Positions 1-6,295 of a stretch of 14,405 nucleotides of DNA are shown one piece after another. Source of the DNA: Bacteroidota bacterium (GTDB lineage Bacteria > Bacteroidota > Bacteroidia > Bacteroidales > B18-G4); contig QMPN01000052.1 in the NCBI GenBank assembly GCA_003648575.1, positions 1-14,405 on the forward strand, read 5' to 3'. How positions within the stretch are numbered: the first letter of the stretch is position 1; every line of letters begins with the position of its first letter. A program made the translations under genes and the position numbers. The notes under the pieces are model-generated. The model made no database searches. It was not told the DNA's origin and saw only the letters and a program-made list of their open reading frames with translations.

Positions 1-38
1 ACTCGAAAGCAGACCTGGGGTTCTTTCGGAAAAGCAAT

Positions 39-46
39 TAACTTTG
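39..46 (+). promoter_or_regulatory. Bacteroidota-type -7 promoter box (TAACTTTG)
   Basis: TAACTTTG followed by C is an exact match to the Bacteroidota -7 consensus TAnnTTTG. Transcription would begin about 7 bases downstream, near 53, so translation cannot begin at the upstream in-frame TTG at 44. This supports the ATG at 83 as the start of the next gene. No clear -33 TTG is visible at the expected distance. Confidence 0.6.
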
Positions 47-82
47 CACTTTAGCGTTTCTGAACAAAATAAAGCCTTTGTA

Positions 83-604
83 ATGAATGAATTTCTCGAA
101 ATATTAAAATACGTCCTTCCGTCGCTAATAGTTTTTGCTGTTGCTTACTTTCTGATCCGTTCTTTCCTCGACCATGAAGTGAAACAACTCAGGGAAGAGA
201 AGAAGGACGGCACCCGAAAAGCGGTTATTCCCATGCGCTTCCAGGCATATGAAAGAATAGTCTTATTCATGGAACGCATCAGCCCGGCCAATATGGTGCT
301 ACGGGTGAACAAAGCCGGTATGAGCAAAGAGTTGTTGCATGCAGAACTGCTCCGCACCGTACGGGAAGAGTATGAACATAACCTGGCCCAGCAGATCTAT
401 ATTTCAGACAAAGCGTGGGATCTTGTGAAAGGTGCAAAGGAAGAAGTCCTGAGTGATATCAATACAGCAGCTGCCGGCATGGGAGAGAAAAGCAGTGCCG
501 TAGAATATGGCCAGCAGGTGATTGGTCAAAACCTGGAAAAAAAATCTCATGCCAGTGAGGTCGCATTAAAATTTCTCAAAGAAGAGATCAGGGAAATGTT
601 TTAA
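83..604 (+). CDS. Conserved Bacteroidota one-TM protein of unknown function (DUF7935-like)
   Basis: The 173-residue product has one N-terminal membrane segment (about residues 5-26, LKYVLPSLIVFAVAYFLIR) and a charged, helical cytoplasmic part. The stretch RFQAYERIVLFMERI (about 53-67), followed by an EYEHNLAQQIYIS segment, matches a family I remember as widespread in Bacteroidota and now often called DUF7935; I am not certain of that number. I know of no assigned function. The ATG at 83 is chosen over the TTG at 44 because the -7 box lies across the TTG. The end of the protein is predicted helical with many Lys and Glu. It stands before the aminotransferase gene but has its own promoter, and a heptamer repeat array plus a second promoter separate the two. 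The gene is intact. Confidence 0.8.
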   Translation: MNEFLEILKYVLPSLIVFAVAYFLIRSFLDHEVKQLREEKKDGTRKAVIPMRFQAYERIVLFMERISPANMVLRVNKAGMSKELLHAELLRTVREEYEHNLAQQIYISDKAWDLVKGAKEEVLSDINTAAAGMGEKSSAVEYGQQVIGQNLEKKSHASEVALKFLKEEIREMF

Positions 605-607
605 AAG

Positions 608-670
608 AGTTCCCGGTTCCCAGTTTCAAGTCTCTAGTTTCAAGTCTCCGCAACCCAATATCTGGTATCC
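608..670 (+). repeat. Array of nine in-phase 7-bp repeats (consensus RGTNTCN)
   Basis: Starting 3 bases after the stop at 604, the sequence divides into nine consecutive 7-mers at 608, 615, 622, 629, 636, 643, 650, 657 and 664. Most fit RGTNTCN or RGTTCCC. AGTTTCA then AGTCTCT occurs twice in tandem (622-649, 13 of 14 bases identical). The unit at 650 is the most divergent. The array ends 14 bases before the -7 box of the next gene. It is non-coding and contains no obvious terminator hairpin. Confidence 0.75.
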
Positions 671-684
671 GGCGTGAAAATTAC

Positions 685-692
685 TACCTTTG
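685..692 (+). promoter_or_regulatory. -7 promoter box (TACCTTTG) for the aminotransferase
   Basis: TACCTTTG followed by C matches TAnnTTTG exactly. The predicted transcript start is near 699, which rules out the in-frame GTG at 674 and supports the ATG at 719. A -33 TTG is not convincing; only a weak CTGG is found at 662-665. Confidence 0.6.
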
Positions 693-718
693 CTTCTCTT
701 TTTAAAAATGTAAGAAGT

Positions 719-1921
719 ATGGAAGCCTTATCGGAACGTATTAAGATGCTCTCAGAATCAGAAACCCTGGCTATGACCAGGAAGAGCCGTGAGCTGAGGG
801 CAAAAGGTTATGATGTGATCAACCTCAGCATAGGGGAACCCGATTTCAATACGCCTGAGTTCATTAAAGATGCAGCCCATGCAGCCATCGATCAGAACAA
901 AACACACTATCCACCGGTACCGGGATATCCAGAACTAAGGCAGGCCATTGCCGAGAAATTCAAAAGAGATAATGGTCTGGATTATTCCCCTGATCAGATC
1001 ATCGTATCGGGCGGCGCTAAGCATTCTATCGCCAACGTGATGATGTGCCTGGTGAATAAAGGGGATGAGGTAATCGTCCCTGCTCCTTACTGGGTATCAT
1101 ATAAAGAGATTATCAAGCTGGCAGAGGGTACAGCTGTGGTCGTTGATGCCAGCCTGGAAAATGATTTTAAGGTCACAGCGGAACAGATTGAAGCAGCCAT
1201 CACACCCAGGACAAAAGTATTGATATACAGTAGCCCGTGTAACCCCACAGGTTCTGTTTATTCTAAAGATGAGCTCGAAGCTATCGCCAGGGTCATTGCA
1301 GCACACGAGAACATTTATATTATCTCCGATGAGATATATGAGCTCATACGCTTTGAGGGCACTCATGAAAGTATCGCACAATTCGATTTTATAAAGGATC
1401 GTGTGATCACCATCAACGGTGTTTCTAAAGGTTTTGCCATGACCGGATGGCGTGTGGGATACCTCGCGGCCCCTCTTGAAATTGCCAGGGCATGTGATAA
1501 ACTCCAGGGACAGGTAACATCAGCTACCTGCTCTATTTCACAGTATGCTTCCATTGCAGCTATGAATTGTGATCCTGCTACCAATAAGGATGTCAGGAAA
1601 ATGGTGGCGACATTCGAAGAACGCCGCCAGCTTGTTTACGGACTGCTGGAGGAGGTTCCGGGGTTCAGGAATAACATGCCGGAAGGGGCCTTCTATTTCT
1701 TCCCGAATGTGACAGCGTATTATGGTAAGAAGTTCGGTGATGCGGAGATGAAGAACAGCAGCGACCTCTGCATGTACCTGCTCAACCATGCACATGTGGC
1801 CCTGGTGCCCGGCGACGCCTTCGGTAACCCGGATTGTATCAGGATATCCTATGCCACATCCAAGAAACTCCTAATCACGGCTATTACCAGGATCTCTGAT
1901 GCCCTGGCAGAACTTAAATAA
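719..1921 (+). CDS. aspC: Class I PLP-dependent aminotransferase, aspartate aminotransferase type
   Basis: The product has 400 residues, usual for the subgroup I-gamma bacterial enzymes that move the amino group between aspartate (or related amino acids) and 2-oxoglutarate in the cytoplasm. Visible motifs, counted from the ATG at 719, are SIGEPDF (37-43, substrate loop), PAPYWVSY (121-128, ring-stacking segment), SSPCNPTG (171-178, Asn175), SDEIYE (203-208, Asp204 to the pyridine nitrogen), SKGFAMTGWRVGY (236-248, Lys237 the Schiff-base lysine) and RISYA (375-379, Arg375 to the substrate carboxylate). All catalytic residues are present. The start at 719 gives the family N-terminus with LSESETLAM, and the predicted transcript start excludes the GTG at 674. 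Exact substrate range (Asp, aromatic, Lys/DAP) cannot be read from the motifs. The next gene follows after 9 bases, so the two are probably co-transcribed. Confidence 0.93.
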   Translation: MEALSERIKMLSESETLAMTRKSRELRAKGYDVINLSIGEPDFNTPEFIKDAAHAAIDQNKTHYPPVPGYPELRQAIAEKFKRDNGLDYSPDQIIVSGGAKHSIANVMMCLVNKGDEVIVPAPYWVSYKEIIKLAEGTAVVVDASLENDFKVTAEQIEAAITPRTKVLIYSSPCNPTGSVYSKDELEAIARVIAAHENIYIISDEIYELIRFEGTHESIAQFDFIKDRVITINGVSKGFAMTGWRVGYLAAPLEIARACDKLQGQVTSATCSISQYASIAAMNCDPATNKDVRKMVATFEERRQLVYGLLEEVPGFRNNMPEGAFYFFPNVTAYYGKKFGDAEMKNSSDLCMYLLNHAHVALVPGDAFGNPDCIRISYATSKKLLITAITRISDALAELK

Positions 1922-1930
1922 GCATCCGGC

Positions 1931-2932
1931 ATGGGCAGTTATTCTCAGCTAGTTGAATCTTTTGGCGACAAACGAGTTATGGTCGTTGGTGATGTGATGG
2001 TGGATTCCTACCTCTGGGGTGTGGTCGACCGTATATCGCCGGAAGCACCTGTTCCGGTTGTGGACGTGAACCACCGTGAGGAAAGACTCGGTGGTGCTGC
2101 CAATGTAGCAGTGAATATTAGTGCGCTGGGAGCGGAGGCAGTCCTTTGCTCTGTGGTTGGCACTGAAATGAAAGCGGATGTTTTTCTGAATATTATGGAA
2201 AAGGAAGGCCTTTCGAGTGCCGGGATATACCGGAGTGACGACAGGATCACCACTACCAAGTTCAGGATCATCGGTAACAACAGCCAGCTATTGAGGGTAG
2301 ATGAGGAGGTTACACACGACCTGAACCCGTTGGATGAAAAAGCATTTCTGGACTTATGCCTCCATCAGATCAAGGCCCGTAAGATAGATGTGATGATCAT
2401 CCAGGATTACAATAAAGGCATACTCACTCCTGTAGTGATTGAAGGATTGATCGTGATGGCCCGTGAAAATGATATTCCTGTAGTAGTAGATCCCAAGAAG
2501 AAAAATTTTGACCTCTACAGAAACGTTAGGCTTTTTAAGCCTAACCTCAAGGAGCTGAAAGAAGGCCTGAAAATTGATTTCAGGGAGCCCGATAAAGATA
2601 TTCTGAATGATACTGTGAACCTTCTGCGTGATGAGATCAATGTCGACATTGCCCTGATCACCCTCTCGGAACACGGTATTTATATTTCGGCCAGGAAGGA
2701 TCAGGTACTCGAAAGCCACCTGCTCCCCGCTCATATGAGAAATATTGCTGATGTTTCCGGTGCCGGTGATACGGTGGTGAGTGTAGCTTCTCTCTGCCTG
2801 GCGGCAGATGCTCCGCTGAAAATCATTGCTGAAGTCTCCAATCTGGCAGGTGGGATCGTATGTGAAAAGGTGGGTGTTGTGCCCATCGATCGCTCCCGCT
2901 TCATGGAGGAGTTAGGGAAACTTGGGGGGTAA
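1931..2932 (+). CDS. hldA: D-glycero-beta-D-manno-heptose-7-phosphate kinase (RfaE domain I)
   Basis: The 333-residue PfkB/ribokinase-fold enzyme phosphorylates heptose 7-phosphate at C1 on the way to ADP-heptose for the LPS inner core. The N-terminus VMVVGDVMVDSYLWG (16-30) with RISPEAPVPVV (34-44) and LGGAANVA (53-60) is characteristic of the HldE/RfaE kinase domain. The ATP site with catalytic Asp is DVSGAGD (274-280, Asp280). The C-terminus SNLAGGIVCEKVGVVPI also fits. The protein ends after this domain, so the cytidylyltransferase half (domain II) found in bifunctional HldE is absent and should be encoded elsewhere, as for organisms with separate HldA and HldC. It lies 9 bases after the aminotransferase. 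Its last codons contain the -33 element of the porT promoter. Confidence 0.92.
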   Translation: MGSYSQLVESFGDKRVMVVGDVMVDSYLWGVVDRISPEAPVPVVDVNHREERLGGAANVAVNISALGAEAVLCSVVGTEMKADVFLNIMEKEGLSSAGIYRSDDRITTTKFRIIGNNSQLLRVDEEVTHDLNPLDEKAFLDLCLHQIKARKIDVMIIQDYNKGILTPVVIEGLIVMARENDIPVVVDPKKKNFDLYRNVRLFKPNLKELKEGLKIDFREPDKDILNDTVNLLRDEINVDIALITLSEHGIYISARKDQVLESHLLPAHMRNIADVSGAGDTVVSVASLCLAADAPLKIIAEVSNLAGGIVCEKVGVVPIDRSRFMEELGKLGG

Positions 2933-2952
2933 AGGATAAATCAATAAGTTTG
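2922..2952 (+). promoter_or_regulatory. porT promoter: -33 TTG (2922) and -7 TAAGTTTG (2945)
   Basis: TTG at 2922-2924 inside the end of hldA, a 20-base spacer, and TAAGTTTG at 2945-2952 followed by C together make the most complete Bacteroidota promoter in the window. The predicted transcript start near 2959 gives a leader of about 60 bases before porT. The rest of this 89-base gap is AT-rich, with no further structure seen. Confidence 0.65.
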
Positions 2953-3021
2953 CAAAAATTATTATTCGCTGAAATAAACCTCTAAAACACCCGTTAATTA
3001 CATTATTAATACTGGGACTCT

Positions 3022-3795
3022 TTGAAGTTGATACGATACATAAGCATTTTTACCATTGCCTTGATCCTTCTGACTGCCGCTCCGGCACAGGCTCAGAAAA
3101 GAGGCGTGATGAACCTGCCAAACTATAATCATTCGAAGTATCATTTTGGGTTTATCCTTGCATTGAACCAGATGCACTTTACTGTGCAAATGAATGAAGG
3201 CTTTCAACGGGTTACCTATGATTCATTGCAGTCACCTGATATCTTTGCCGATTCACTTCACCTGCTGAATGTGGAATCTAAGCCAACAATTGGGTTTACC
3301 GTTGGTATCGTTGGAAACCTGAAGCTGGGTAAGTATTTCGACCTGCGGCTTATTCCATCACTTGCTTTTGGTGAGCGCTCCCTTGATTATTATATGGCGG
3401 CATTTGATGACGGACAACTCTCTTTTGTACAGATCAATAAGAGTGTTACCTCTGCACATATCGATATTCCCCTGCACGTGCGTTACCGATCCAAGCGGGT
3501 GCATAATTTTGGAGCCTATGTCCTGGGTGGCGCGAAATATGTGCTCGACCTGGCTGCCACACGTACCCAGAAGAAGGAAGATGATAATGAGACCCTGGTA
3601 AAATTAAGAAAACACGATATTGCTGCCGAAATAGGGGCAGGCTTTGAATTCTACAATGCCTGGTTTAAGCTCGGGATAGAAGTTAAGATGTCGTATGGCC
3701 TGTTTAACCTGCTCCAGGATGAAGATAATATCTATACAGGCGGCATTGCAAGCCTCAAGTCCAAAGTCTGGCAGATCTCATTTACATTCGAATAG
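3022..3795 (+). CDS. porT: PorT-like outer-membrane beta-barrel protein of type IX secretion
   Basis: The 257-residue protein begins with a clear signal peptide: basic residues, a hydrophobic core (about 6-19) and APAQA with likely cleavage after residue 24. Then comes a segment with NLPNYNHSKYHFGFILALNQMHF (about 31-53), which I recognise from PorT/SprT, an essential component of the Bacteroidota T9SS. The rest is alternating beta-strand character (GFTVGIVGNLKLGKYFDLRLIPSLAFGER, then later amphipathic strands) ending in WQISFTFE, typical of a barrel whose last residue is aromatic or nearly so. The start must be TTG at 3022: an in-frame stop lies at 3007-3009, no ATG or GTG intervenes, and the first internal Met (residue 30) would lose the signal peptide. 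It has its own promoter and is convergent with the sigma factor gene. A generic PorT-family barrel outside T9SS is the alternative. Confidence 0.75.
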   Translation: MKLIRYISIFTIALILLTAAPAQAQKRGVMNLPNYNHSKYHFGFILALNQMHFTVQMNEGFQRVTYDSLQSPDIFADSLHLLNVESKPTIGFTVGIVGNLKLGKYFDLRLIPSLAFGERSLDYYMAAFDDGQLSFVQINKSVTSAHIDIPLHVRYRSKRVHNFGAYVLGGAKYVLDLAATRTQKKEDDNETLVKLRKHDIAAEIGAGFEFYNAWFKLGIEVKMSYGLFNLLQDEDNIYTGGIASLKSKVWQISFTFE

Positions 3796-3799
3796 TTAG

Positions 3800-3827
3800 A
3801 GTGCCAGGTGCCAGATACATGGTGCCG
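3800..3827 (+). repeat. Four in-phase 7-bp repeats downstream of porT
   Basis: Four base pairs after the porT stop, 7-mers AGTGCCA (3800), GGTGCCA (3807), GATACAT (3814) and GGTGCCG (3821) follow each other in phase; a fifth (3828) is degenerate. They fit the loose RGTNYCN consensus of the other arrays. The array ends at the A-tract of the sigma-gene terminator. Confidence 0.6.
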
Positions 3828-3833
3828 GGCAAT

Positions 3834-3862
3834 AAAAAAGCCGAAACTTTTCAGTCCCGGCT
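3834..3862 (-). terminator. Rho-independent terminator of the sigma factor gene
   Basis: Read on the minus strand, AGCCGGGACT (5' arm), GAAA loop and AGTTTCGGCT (3' arm) form an uninterrupted 10-bp stem, with two G-U pairs in the middle, followed at once by a run of T. It starts 22 bases after the sigma stop codon. The plus-strand reading has an A-tract before the stem and only a broken T-run after it, so activity for porT would be weaker. Confidence 0.85.
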
Positions 3863-3884
3863 GTTTATCCTGTTGAATTGTTTA

Positions 3885-4391
3885 CTAATTGTCGAAATCC
3901 TTTAAGCCTGCCATCAGCTTTTTGCGTGTAAAGAATATCCTGCTCTTTACCGTGCCTATGGAAATCTCAAGTTCTTCTGCGATCTCTTTATATTTGAAGC
4001 CCTGTGTATGCATTTCGAATGGCACCCTGTGGTCATCAGAAAGGGTGTCGATCTCACGTAGTATCTCTTTTTCAGCTATTTCAGATTCGGGTGAAATTGA
4101 AACATGAGCACTGGAATTATTAATATGATAAAGATTATCTGTAGTATCGATAATGGTACGTGCGCGCACATTGCGACGGTAATTATTGATGAAGATATTC
4201 TTCATAATAGTAAATAACCAGGCTTTCAGATTTGTTGAATCAACAAACTTATCCTTGAAGGTGAGTGCCTTTAAAAAGGTCTCCTGGAGCAGGTCCTGGG
4301 CATCATCCTCATTATTGGTCAACTTCTTGGCAAAATATTGGAGATGTTTCTGCATCCCGGTGAGTTTATAGTTGAAGTCTATCGTGGTCAT
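3885..4391 (-). CDS. ECF-type RNA polymerase sigma factor
   Basis: The 168-residue protein has sigma region 2 at about 12-78, with DDAQDLLQETFLKAL (29-43) contacting core polymerase and AWLFTIMKNIFINNYRR (57-73) as the -10 recognition helix. Region 4 lies at about 107-162, with YKEIAEELEISIGTVKSRIFFTRKKL (134-159) as its helix-turn-helix. There is no region 1.1 or 3, as expected for ECF (group 4) factors. A good RBS (AGGA) precedes the ATG at 4391. No anti-sigma gene is next to it: downstream is porT on the other strand, upstream is the B12-domain regulator. This suggests control at the level of its own transcription rather than by sequestration. The adjacent gene makes a B12- or light-responsive role reminiscent of Streptomyces LitS plausible, but that is inference. 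A PorX/SigP-type role in T9SS control, given the neighbouring porT, is the alternative. Confidence 0.88.
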   Translation of the reverse strand: MTTIDFNYKLTGMQKHLQYFAKKLTNNEDDAQDLLQETFLKALTFKDKFVDSTNLKAWLFTIMKNIFINNYRRNVRARTIIDTTDNLYHINNSSAHVSISPESEIAEKEILREIDTLSDDHRVPFEMHTQGFKYKEIAEELEISIGTVKSRIFFTRKKLMAGLKDFDN

Positions 4392-4423
4392 GTTTTCCTG
4401 GTGTTTGTTTAATTACTTGATTG

Positions 4424-4455
4424 CAAAGTTAAACATATCCAATGACAAAAGTCAA
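4424..4455 (-). promoter_or_regulatory. Promoter of the sigma factor gene
   Basis: On the minus strand TAACTTTG followed by C (4431 to 4424) matches TAnnTTTG exactly, with TTG (4455 to 4453) 21 bases upstream as -33. The 8-mer TTAAACAT on the plus strand at 4429-4436 overlaps the upstream edge of the -7 box, and the same 8-mer occurs in the opposite orientation near the regulator's own start (5531-5538). It could be an operator, though it is AT-rich and may be chance. Further upstream is a 5-bp inverted repeat, AGGTA, 6 bases, TACCT (4529-4544). Nothing else is seen in the 208-base gap 4392-4599. Confidence 0.6.
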
Positions 4456-4599
4456 GTTTTTGGATAAGTATTTTAGAATAAATCTAAATAAAAATAGTAA
4501 ATAACTGAAAATCAGAGTAAAGGAATAAAGGTAAAAATGTACCTAAATAGAAGATAATTTGATAAAATAGGGTGTGAAGAGATGAGAAAAGGTATGAGT

Positions 4600-5490
4600 T
4601 TAGATCTTGCTCAGGACTTTATCGCGGAATTCGAGTACGGTAGGAAGCTTATGAATGGTCTTAGGAAGACTGTCACATATTTTATCTAGCTGTATACCGC
4701 CAACATATATTGCTTTTCCCTTAAAATGTGTCGAGAGCTCCTTCAGATAATCCCCCATCATAGAGGTTTCCACGGGGGTGGAAAAAGAGGTGACCAGCAT
4801 ATCGGGATCCACAAGTTTATCAATGGCTTCCACATCAAGCAGGGGTACGCCTTGCCCCAGAAAAATAGTTTTATGCCCTTTCTTTCGTATCAGGTAATTG
4901 TGTACAAGCAAACCAATATCGTGAAGCTCCCATTGCGGGAGGACCAGCAGGAAAGTCTTGCTGTTTTTGGACCTTTCTACCGGTAAACCGTCGATAGCTG
5001 CAAAAAGCTTTTGCCTGATCAGGTTTGATATAAAGTGCTCATGAACAGGGGTGATACTACCAATCTGCCATAGAATGCCAATCTTGTTCAAGAGTGGGTA
5101 GATGACATTGAACAGTGTATCTTCGAAGCCTATCTTAATGATGGAATTGTTTAATACATTCTCGAATTTGATCTCATCAAGGTCGATCATGGTAACGATA
5201 AGGTTCTCAATCTGCCCACTTCGCTCGGGCGATTGCACATTGTTAAGTTCAAGGATCTTCTGGCTCAGCTTCTTATTATCAAGTGTAGAGACTTTGGAAA
5301 TCTTGTGACCATTATTTACCAGCACCGAAATGTTTAACAATCGCTTCAGGTCATCATCGCAATAATAACGGATATTGGTATCCGTGCGTTCAGGGTGGAG
5401 AATATTATAACGCTTCTCCCATATCCTGATCGTATGAGCTTTGATTCCTGAAATTCTTTCCAGGTCTTTTATGGAATACTGACTTGTCAT
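4600..5490 (-). CDS. MerR-family regulator with B12-binding domain (CarH/LitR type)
   Basis: The 296-residue protein has three parts. A MerR DNA-binding domain opens it (YSIKDLERISGIKAHTIRIWEKRY at 5-28, then a wing with NIRYY). A helical cap domain follows, about 95-168. A Rossmann B12-binding domain closes it, about 178-296. The cap has W141, nine residues, then E151-H152, the W-x9-EH signature of CarH photoreceptors. The Rossmann part has E188-L-H-D-I-G193 (ExHxxG; His190 the candidate lower cobalt ligand), S235-F-S237 where S-x-L is usual, and G264-G265. The residue right after the cap Trp is Gln142; in Thermus CarH, from memory, it is His132, the upper ligand in the light state. The ATG at 5490 is preferred over the GTG at 5526, because MTSQYSIKDLE is the family N-terminus. 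Likely role: adenosylcobalamin-responsive, possibly light-responsive repressor of the adjacent sigma gene and of itself. Confidence 0.85.
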   Translation of the reverse strand: MTSQYSIKDLERISGIKAHTIRIWEKRYNILHPERTDTNIRYYCDDDLKRLLNISVLVNNGHKISKVSTLDNKKLSQKILELNNVQSPERSGQIENLIVTMIDLDEIKFENVLNNSIIKIGFEDTLFNVIYPLLNKIGILWQIGSITPVHEHFISNLIRQKLFAAIDGLPVERSKNSKTFLLVLPQWELHDIGLLVHNYLIRKKGHKTIFLGQGVPLLDVEAIDKLVDPDMLVTSFSTPVETSMMGDYLKELSTHFKGKAIYVGGIQLDKICDSLPKTIHKLPTVLEFRDKVLSKI

Positions 5491-5570
5491 TCGTTTGTTG
5501 TAGTGCTCATATAACAATTGTTTCACAAAAATGTTTAATGTTTATTAGTAAATTCGCAGCAAGCTTGATT
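5491..5570. promoter_or_regulatory. Divergent promoter region between the B12 regulator and the DUF2520 operon
   Basis: In this 80-base gap a near-match TAAATTCG followed by C (5549-5556, +) fits TAnnTTTG at 7 of 8 positions and would start the operon transcript close to the ATG at 5571. On the minus strand CATTTTTG (5533 to 5526) is a 7-of-8 match for the regulator. Two direct tandem copies of AATGTTT (5530-5543) overlap it and contain the 8-mer also found at the sigma promoter. They are candidate operator half-sites for autoregulation. Confidence 0.4.
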
Positions 5571-6290
5571 ATGGAAACAATACAAGATATCGTCATCGTT
5601 GGAGCAGGGAATGTTGGAACTCACCTGGCAGAGATCATGCTCGAAGCTGGTTTCACCATTTGCCAACTCGCTGAAAGAGGTGCGACAATTGTTCCCGGAA
5701 AGGACCTTTATATCATGGCCCTGCCGGATGCTGCGATGGAGGAGGCTCTCTCGGAAATGCCTTTAAAGGATGAAATGCTTGTTCATACTTCCGGATCTGT
5801 ACCCATGGAGATCCTTAGCAGGTATTCAGAGAACACAGGTGTTTTCTATCCTTTGCAAACTTTTACGAAAGGCAGGCCGATTGACATGAAAGAGGTTCCC
5901 CTGCTGATTGAGGCCAACCGCATCGATAATGAAAACATATTAGTGGAAGCAGCGAAGAAAATCAGCAATAAGGTGATCGTAGCTGATTCTGACAGGAGGC
6001 TTTCCCTTCATATTGCGGCAGTATTTGCTTCGAATTTCAGCAACCATATGTATGACATTGCCCGCCATTTGATGGAGGAACAGGAGCTGGATTTTGATCT
6101 CCTGTCGCCCCTGATTATCGAAACGGCAGCCAAAGCAAGGGCACTTGGCCCCGACAAGGCTCAAACGGGCCCGGCCAAAAGAAATGACCGTGAGGTCATC
6201 AGGAAACACCTCGATATGCTCAAAGGGCATGAAGCGATCAAGGAACTGTACAAAAGAATTTCTGACAATATTTCAGAACAGGAAAAATAA
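5571..6290 (+). CDS. DUF2520 Rossmann-fold protein (F420/NADP oxidoreductase-like), internally short
   Basis: The 239-residue protein opens with a dinucleotide-binding beta-alpha unit, IVIVGAGNVGTHLAE (7-21), and continues with DLYIMALPDAAMEE (45-58), HTSGSVPMEIL and GVFYPLQTF. It ends in an all-helical domain with IAAVFASNFSNHMYDIA and GPDKAQTGPAKRND. This is the DUF2520 family found in nearly all Bacteroidota upstream of kdsC, with unknown substrate. Compared with family members as I remember them, the segment between the first helix and DLYI is about 25 residues shorter. It reads GFTICQLAERGATIVPGKD, without the usual VYSRT-type strand end that contacts the cofactor ribose. The frame is open, so this is an in-frame change. 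The ATG at 5571 is chosen over earlier codons because the family begins just before the glycine motif and the upstream codons overlap the regulator. kdsC starts 5 bases after the stop. Confidence 0.8.
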   Translation: METIQDIVIVGAGNVGTHLAEIMLEAGFTICQLAERGATIVPGKDLYIMALPDAAMEEALSEMPLKDEMLVHTSGSVPMEILSRYSENTGVFYPLQTFTKGRPIDMKEVPLLIEANRIDNENILVEAAKKISNKVIVADSDRRLSLHIAAVFASNFSNHMYDIARHLMEEQELDFDLLSPLIIETAAKARALGPDKAQTGPAKRNDREVIRKHLDMLKGHEAIKELYKRISDNISEQEK

Positions 6291-6295
6291 AGCAG

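Noticed and set aside
2354..2734. 126-codon minus-strand open frame inside hldA
   Set aside because: It lies opposite well-conserved kinase motifs and shows no recognisable domain or start signals.
4392..4599. Small gene, RNA or riboswitch (for example a cobalamin riboswitch) between sigma factor and regulator
   Set aside because: No open frame of credible composition and no B12-box-like conserved segment was found; only the promoter and a short inverted repeat stand out.
5491..5526. GTG start at 5526 for the B12 regulator
   Set aside because: The added residues are not part of a MerR domain and would include the likely promoter region; MTSQYSIKDLE from 5490 is the typical N-terminus.
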